Of a stretch of DNA of 64,000 bases, positions 60,437-64,000 are shown in pieces. The stretch's first letter is position 1; each line of letters opens with the position of its first letter. This DNA is from Albimonas sp963977235. GTDB taxonomy: Bacteria; Pseudomonadota; Alphaproteobacteria; Rhodobacterales; Rhodobacteraceae. The notes under the pieces are model-generated. The model was given only the letters and a program-made list of their open reading frames with translations. It ran no database searches and was not told the origin of the DNA. The stretch covers positions 62,001 through 126,000 of the forward strand of contig NZ_CAXBOD010000003.1 in NCBI RefSeq assembly GCF_963977235.1, written 5' to 3'. The position numbers and the translations under genes are program-made.

Positions 60437-61401
60437 GCCGCCGCCGCCCGGCCGGTCGAGAGGCGCAGCAGCCCTTTCTGGAGCAGGATGAACAGCAGCA
60501 GCAGCGCGCCGATCACGATCTTGGTCCACCAGCTCGACAGGCTGCCGTCGAAGACGAGGTAGGTCTGGATCAGCCCCATGGTCAGCACGCCGACCAGGGT
60601 GCCGAAGACATAGCCCGCCCCCCCGGTCAGCAGGGTGCCGCCGATGACCACCGCGGCGATGGCGGTCAGCTCGGTCCCCACGGTGGCCAGCGGATAGCCC
60701 GAGCCGGTGTAGACCGAGAACACGATCCCCGCGAGGCCCGCCATGCAGCCCGAGAACGCGTAGATCCCCACGGTGGTGCGCGCCACCCGAACGCCCATCA
60801 GGCGGGCTGTCGCCTCGCCTCCGCCCAGCGCGTAGACCGAGGCGCCGAAGCGGGTCTTGTGGGCCAGGATCATGCCGCCCGCGACGCTCAGCAGCATCAG
60901 CACGCCGATCAGGGTCAGGCGGCCCTTGCCCGGCATCAGCCAGTAGGCGTCCTGCATCAGGTCGTAGAACGGGTGGACGATGGGCACCGAGTCGATGGTC
61001 AGCATGTAGCCCGCCCCCCGCGCCAGGAACATGCCCGCCAGCGTGACGATGAAGGGCGGCATGGCGAGGTAGTGGATCAGCCCGCCCATCGCCGCGCCGA
61101 AGGCGGTGGTCGCGGCCAGCAGCAGCGCGAAGACGATCAGCGGGTGCAGGCCGGTGTCGCGCAGCATCACCGCCACGAACACCCCCGAGAAGGCGATCAC
61201 CGAGCCAACCGAGAGGTCGATCCCCCCCGACAGGATCACCACCGTCATCCCCACCGCGACGATGCCGAGATAGGCGTTGTCGGTCAGCAGGTTCCCCGCC
61301 ACCCGGGTGGAGAGCATGTAGGGAAACTGCAGCCAGCACAGGAAACAGGCCACCAGGAAGATCGCGACGGTGGCCGCGAGCGGGTAGAGGCGTGCATTCA
61401 T
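60433..61401 (-). CDS. yjfF: Sugar ABC transporter permease (YjfF type)
   Basis: A 322-aa permease of the ribose/galactofuranose (CUT2) class, eight to ten helices. Conserved parts are NAYLGIVAVGMTVVILSGGIDLSVGSVIAFSGV, LGGGEATARLMGVRVARTTVGIYAFSGCMAGLAGI and TELTAIAAVVIGGTLLTGGAGYVFGTLVGVL. It overlaps the first permease by 4 nt and the lactonase by 4 nt. The gene order ATPase-permease-permease matches ytfR-ytfT-yjfF of the galactofuranose importer. Confidence 0.88.
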   Translation of the reverse strand: MNARLYPLAATVAIFLVACFLCWLQFPYMLSTRVAGNLLTDNAYLGIVAVGMTVVILSGGIDLSVGSVIAFSGVFVAVMLRDTGLHPLIVFALLLAATTAFGAAMGGLIHYLAMPPFIVTLAGMFLARGAGYMLTIDSVPIVHPFYDLMQDAYWLMPGKGRLTLIGVLMLLSVAGGMILAHKTRFGASVYALGGGEATARLMGVRVARTTVGIYAFSGCMAGLAGIVFSVYTGSGYPLATVGTELTAIAAVVIGGTLLTGGAGYVFGTLVGVLTMGLIQTYLVFDGSLSSWWTKIVIGALLLLFILLQKGLLRLSTGRAAAA

Positions 61402-62467
61402 CGTCCGGCCTCCTCCGCCGGTCGGGCCGAGGGGCGGGGCGCGGGACGACCCGGAGCTCGGGGAGAGGGCGCGGGGGGCGGCCCCTCGCGCCGGCGCTGG
61501 CGGCGGGCCTGCCACTCGCGCGCCAGGCTGGGCGACTGCAGGACCAGGATGGTCACGACGAGCGCGGCCTTGATCACCAGGTTGTATTCCGAGGGGAAGC
61601 CCGCCAGCAGGATGCCGGTGTCGATGGTCTGGATGATCATCGCCCCCAGCAATGAGGCGGCGATCGAGAAGCGCCCCCCCATCAGCGAGTTGCCCCCGAT
61701 CACCACCGCCAGGATCGCGTCGAGCTCGAGCCAGAGGCCCGCGTTGTTGGCGTCGGCCCCGCGGATGTCGGCGGCCGCGACCAGGCCCGCCAGCGCCGCG
61801 CAGACGCCCGAGGCCATGTAGACCGCGATCAGCAGCACCCGCGCGTTGACCCCCGCCAGCGCCGAGGCGCGGCGGTTCACGCCCACCGCCTCGATCAGCA
61901 GGCCCAGCGCCGTGCGCCGCATCAGCAGCGCCGCGGCCAGCCCGGTCGCCAGCCACAGCCAGGCCGGGACCGGCAGGCCCAGGATCTCGCCCGAGCCGAG
62001 GAAGGCGAAGCCGGGGGAGGAGAAGGTCAGGATCCGCCCCTCGGTGATCAGCTGGGCGACGCCGCGCCCGGCGGTCATCAGGATCAGCGTGGCGACGATC
62101 GGCTGGATGCCCACCACCGCGACCAGCGCGCCGTTCCACAGGCCCGAGATCAGCCCCGCCGCCAGCGCCATCGCGAAGGCCGCCGGCAGCCCGGCGCCGG
62201 AGGCCACGGCCGAGGCCGCGACCGCCCCGCAGATCGCCATCACCGCGCCGACGGACAGATCGATGCCGCGGGTGGCGATGACCAGGGTCATGCCCACCGC
62301 CAGCAGCGCCACCGGCGCGCCGCGCTTGAGGATGTCGATCACCGGGCCGACGAGCCGGCCGTCGACCAGCTCCACCGCCAGGAAGCCGGGGAAGGCCGCG
62401 CTCACCAGCGCCGCCAGCGCGACCAGCGTCGCGAGCTGCGGCAGAACGCGTTTCAGGGCGGCGGGCA

Positions 62468-62468
<1 letters not shown>
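61398..62468 (-). CDS. ytfT: Sugar ABC transporter permease (YtfT type)
   Basis: 356-aa CUT2 permease. Conserved parts are RGAPVALLAVGMTLVIATRGIDLSVGAVMAICGAVAA, VEGVN-type loop reading EAVGVNRRASALAGVNARVLLIAVY, and LWLELDAILAVVIGGNSLMGGRFSIAASLLG. The C-terminus has an unusual Arg/Pro-rich tail of about 40 residues (QARRQRRREG ... RPAEEAGR). It is translationally coupled at both ends (1-4 nt overlaps). Confidence 0.9.

Positions 62469-64000
<1,532 letters not shown>

Overview
The window is very GC-rich and densely packed with genes. It looks like a chromosomal segment of an alphaproteobacterium, most likely Rhodobacterales-like. The pointers are the F0-only ATP synthase cluster atpI-B-E-F'-F, a DUF1013/TrcR cell-cycle regulator, a VPLPA-type C-terminal sorting signal and aerobic CO-dehydrogenase-family subunits. 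Species cannot be named from sequence alone. No phage, IS element, rRNA operon or CRISPR array was seen.

Left part (1-16.3 kb): a gamma-glutamyltransferase cut by the window edge, a cation efflux protein, the F0 operon with a strong promoter and terminators, a secreted protein behind a pentanucleotide repeat, trcR, a quinone oxidoreductase, then a molybdate block (modE, a candidate Mo-box, modABC and trmO overlapping end to end). A 159-nt hairpin element, a phosphatase, an MDR reductase, a decayed RibD_C/DHFR-like remnant and an RluA-family pseudouridine synthase follow.

Middle (16.3-34.5 kb): an RND efflux pair; a glycine-rich surface protein with the two residues of an internal thioester domain, followed by a VPLPA-anchored protein; coxG-coxS-coxM lacking the catalytic large subunit; tRNA-CAU (probably Ile2); an aldehyde dehydrogenase; a membrane protein/XRE regulator pair with twin operators on its own promoter; a fatty-acid oxidation run (DECR-type SDR, MFE-2-type SDR, acyl-CoA dehydrogenase); and a periplasmic TPR protein.

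Right part (34.6-64 kb): pyrG with a palindrome upstream, tRNA-Val, an acyltransferase/SGNH pair, and the protein-quality-control genes lon, clpX, clpP and tig, all on the minus strand but split by a 5.3-kb surface module. That module holds a NIDO/Calx-beta/VWD/RTX giant protein and a beta-barrel-like protein. Then come tRNA-Leu, a PMP3 peptide, DUF4112, the NAD(P)HX repair enzyme, glnB (candidate sigma-54 promoter) and glnA, a methyltransferase/heme N-demethylase-like operon, an epoxide-hydrolase-like protein, and a sugar importer operon (ytfR-ytfT-yjfF-type plus SMP-30 lactonase) running off the right edge.

Functional links: molybdate import (modABC) could feed a molybdenum hydroxylase of which only accessory and electron-transfer subunits are encoded here. 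Two separate loci encode secreted adhesin-like proteins. Most operons end in long GC-rich hairpins, which makes transcription units easy to delimit.
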